A stretch of 64,000 nt of DNA. Origin: Paractinoplanes polyasparticus. Its GTDB lineage: Bacteria; Actinomycetota; Actinomycetes; Mycobacteriales; Micromonosporaceae. Position numbers and translations under genes: made by a program. The stretch covers positions 124,001 to 188,000 of the forward strand of contig NZ_JAHWFK010000023.1 of the NCBI RefSeq assembly GCF_019710575.1. The letters are read 5' to 3'. Positions 63,126-64,000 of this stretch are shown here, one piece after another (position 1 is the first letter of the stretch; each line of letters begins with the position of its first letter). The notes beneath the pieces were generated by a model that worked only from the letters and a program-made list of their open reading frames with translations, ran no database searches and had not been told where the DNA came from.

Positions 63126-64000
63126 ATGTCCATCACGACTTCCGACGCCGCGACACCGCCGGATATATCGCCTAAACCACGAAACCGGTGGTTGGCGTTG
63201 TCCGTCATCGCGGTGGCCCAGCTGCTGATCGTGCTCGACGCCACGATCGTCAACATCGCCCTGCCCACCGCCCAGGTCGCGCTGAACATCAGCGACGCCG
63301 ACCGGCAGTGGATGATCACCGCGTACACGCTGGCGTTCGGCGGCCTGCTGCTGCTCGGCGGTCGCATCGCCGACTTCACCGGTCGCAAGCGGGCGTTCAT
63401 CATCGGCCTCCTCGGTTTCGCCGGCGCGTCCGCGCTGGGCGGCCTGGCCACCAATGCCGAGACGCTGTTCGCGGCCCGCGCGCTGCAGGGCGCCTTCGGC
63501 GCGCTCATGGCGCCGGCGGCCCTGTCGCTTCTCACGGTCACCTTCACCGACGCCAAGGAGCGGGCTCGGGCCTTCGGCGTGTACGGGGCGATCGCGGGCG
63601 GTGGCGGTGCTGTCGGCCTGCTCCTCGGCGGCGTCCTGACCGAGTACGCGTCCTGGCGCTGGACCCTGCTGGTCAGCACCCCCATCGCGATCGTCGCCGC
63701 GGTGGCGGCCGCCCGGTTCGTCGGCGAGAGCCGCGCCGAGGGCAACACCCGCTACGACCTGCCCGGTGCGCTGACCTCCACCGCCGGGCTCGTCGCTCTG
63801 GTGTACGGCTTCACGAAGGCCAGCGAGGACGGCTGGGGCTCCGCCGTGACGATCGGCTGGCTCGTCGCGGCCGTGCTGCTGCTGGTCGGGTTCGTCGTCA
63901 TCGAGCTGCGCAGCTCGCACCCGCTGCTGCCGATGCGCGTCATCCTCGACCGTAACCGCGGCGGCGCGTACCTGGCGGCGCTGTTGATCGGCTCCGGTCT
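63126..64000 (+). CDS. DHA2-family MFS drug efflux transporter (3' end cut by window edge)
   Basis: At least 291 residues of a 14-helix EmrB/QacA-type exporter; the frame runs open to the window end. Motif D1 LDATIVNIALPTAQVAL lies in helix 1, motif A GGRIADFTGRKRAF between helices 2 and 3, motif B near RALQGAFGALMAPA, and motif C (antiporter) near GAIAGGGGAVGLLLGGVL. It exports toxic compounds in exchange for protons. ATG at 63126 follows GAGGGGGA. Regulated by the adjacent TetR protein, by inference. Confidence 0.9.
   Translation, partial: MSITTSDAATPPDISPKPRNRWLALSVIAVAQLLIVLDATIVNIALPTAQVALNISDADRQWMITAYTLAFGGLLLLGGRIADFTGRKRAFIIGLLGFAGASALGGLATNAETLFAARALQGAFGALMAPAALSLLTVTFTDAKERARAFGVYGAIAGGGGAVGLLLGGVLTEYASWRWTLLVSTPIAIVAAVAAARFVGESRAEGNTRYDLPGALTSTAGLVALVYGFTKASEDGWGSAVTIGWLVAAVLLLVGFVVIELRSSHPLLPMRVILDRNRGGAYLAALLIGSG

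Noticed and set aside
63126..64000. Minus-strand frames over 63045-63943
   Set aside because: They oppose a clear MFS transporter whose plus-strand frame runs out of the window.

Overview
The window is one stretch of very GC-rich actinobacterial chromosome with many GTG starts and start/stop overlaps between genes. The complete argCJBDFRGH block and a LacI regulator diverging from malEFG, a GH13 glucosidase and a fused amylase-pullulanase point to a Micromonosporaceae member, most likely Actinoplanes or a close relative (inference from gene order and protein style; no database was searched). I found no rRNA, tRNA, insertion sequence or CRISPR array. The first and last genes are cut by the window edges.

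Layout. 1-11.8 kb: mixed accessory and housekeeping genes (an FtsX-type permease, a Phd/PIN toxin-antitoxin pair with a perfect operator palindrome, a DUF3616 protein, a secreted M28 peptidase, an acyltransferase, a DUF218 protein, a GH3 beta-glucosidase, a Crp-type regulator). 11.9-20.2 kb: arginine biosynthesis, with an ARG-box-like palindrome before argC and five consecutive 4-nt gene overlaps. 20.2-24.9 kb: a winged-helix protein, an ECF sigma factor with a membrane partner, an atypical LuxR-type regulator and a VanZ protein. 24.9-48.0 kb: a large exopolysaccharide region. 48.2-60.3 kb: maltodextrin uptake and alpha-glucan breakdown. 60.3-64 kb: a histidine phosphatase, NAD(P)HX dehydratase, a CBS protein, and a TetR/MFS efflux pair.

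The exopolysaccharide region looks like two convergent operons. The left unit (from 26279) encodes a membrane-bound sugar dehydratase, a nucleotide-sugar dehydrogenase, a phosphoglycosyl transferase and a divergent DegT-like protein. The right unit (46760 down to 34365) is one tightly coupled run of 11 reading frames: deacetylase, a repeat-peptide ORF, aminotransferase, glycosyltransferase, Wzz/ATPase, flippase, ligase/polymerase, a secreted lipoprotein, and two FemAB-like transferases flanking an FAD monooxygenase. Both units are preceded by the same composite element: a 17-bp dyad TGTGA-N7-TCACA, exactly 7 nt, then a 15-bp block TGACAATWGCTACTG. This shared control element, linking two operons 20 kb apart, is the best candidate here for something undescribed.

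A second theme is short tandem repeats at gene ends: 47 bp where the VanZ and glycosyltransferase genes converge, 21 bp after the DegT-like gene, 24 bp at the end of the Wzz gene, eight 57-bp copies forming the C-terminal tail of a glycosyltransferase, five 27-bp copies forming most of a small coupled ORF, and 31/32-bp copies at the end of the LacI-family gene. They all fall between 24.7 and 48.2 kb.
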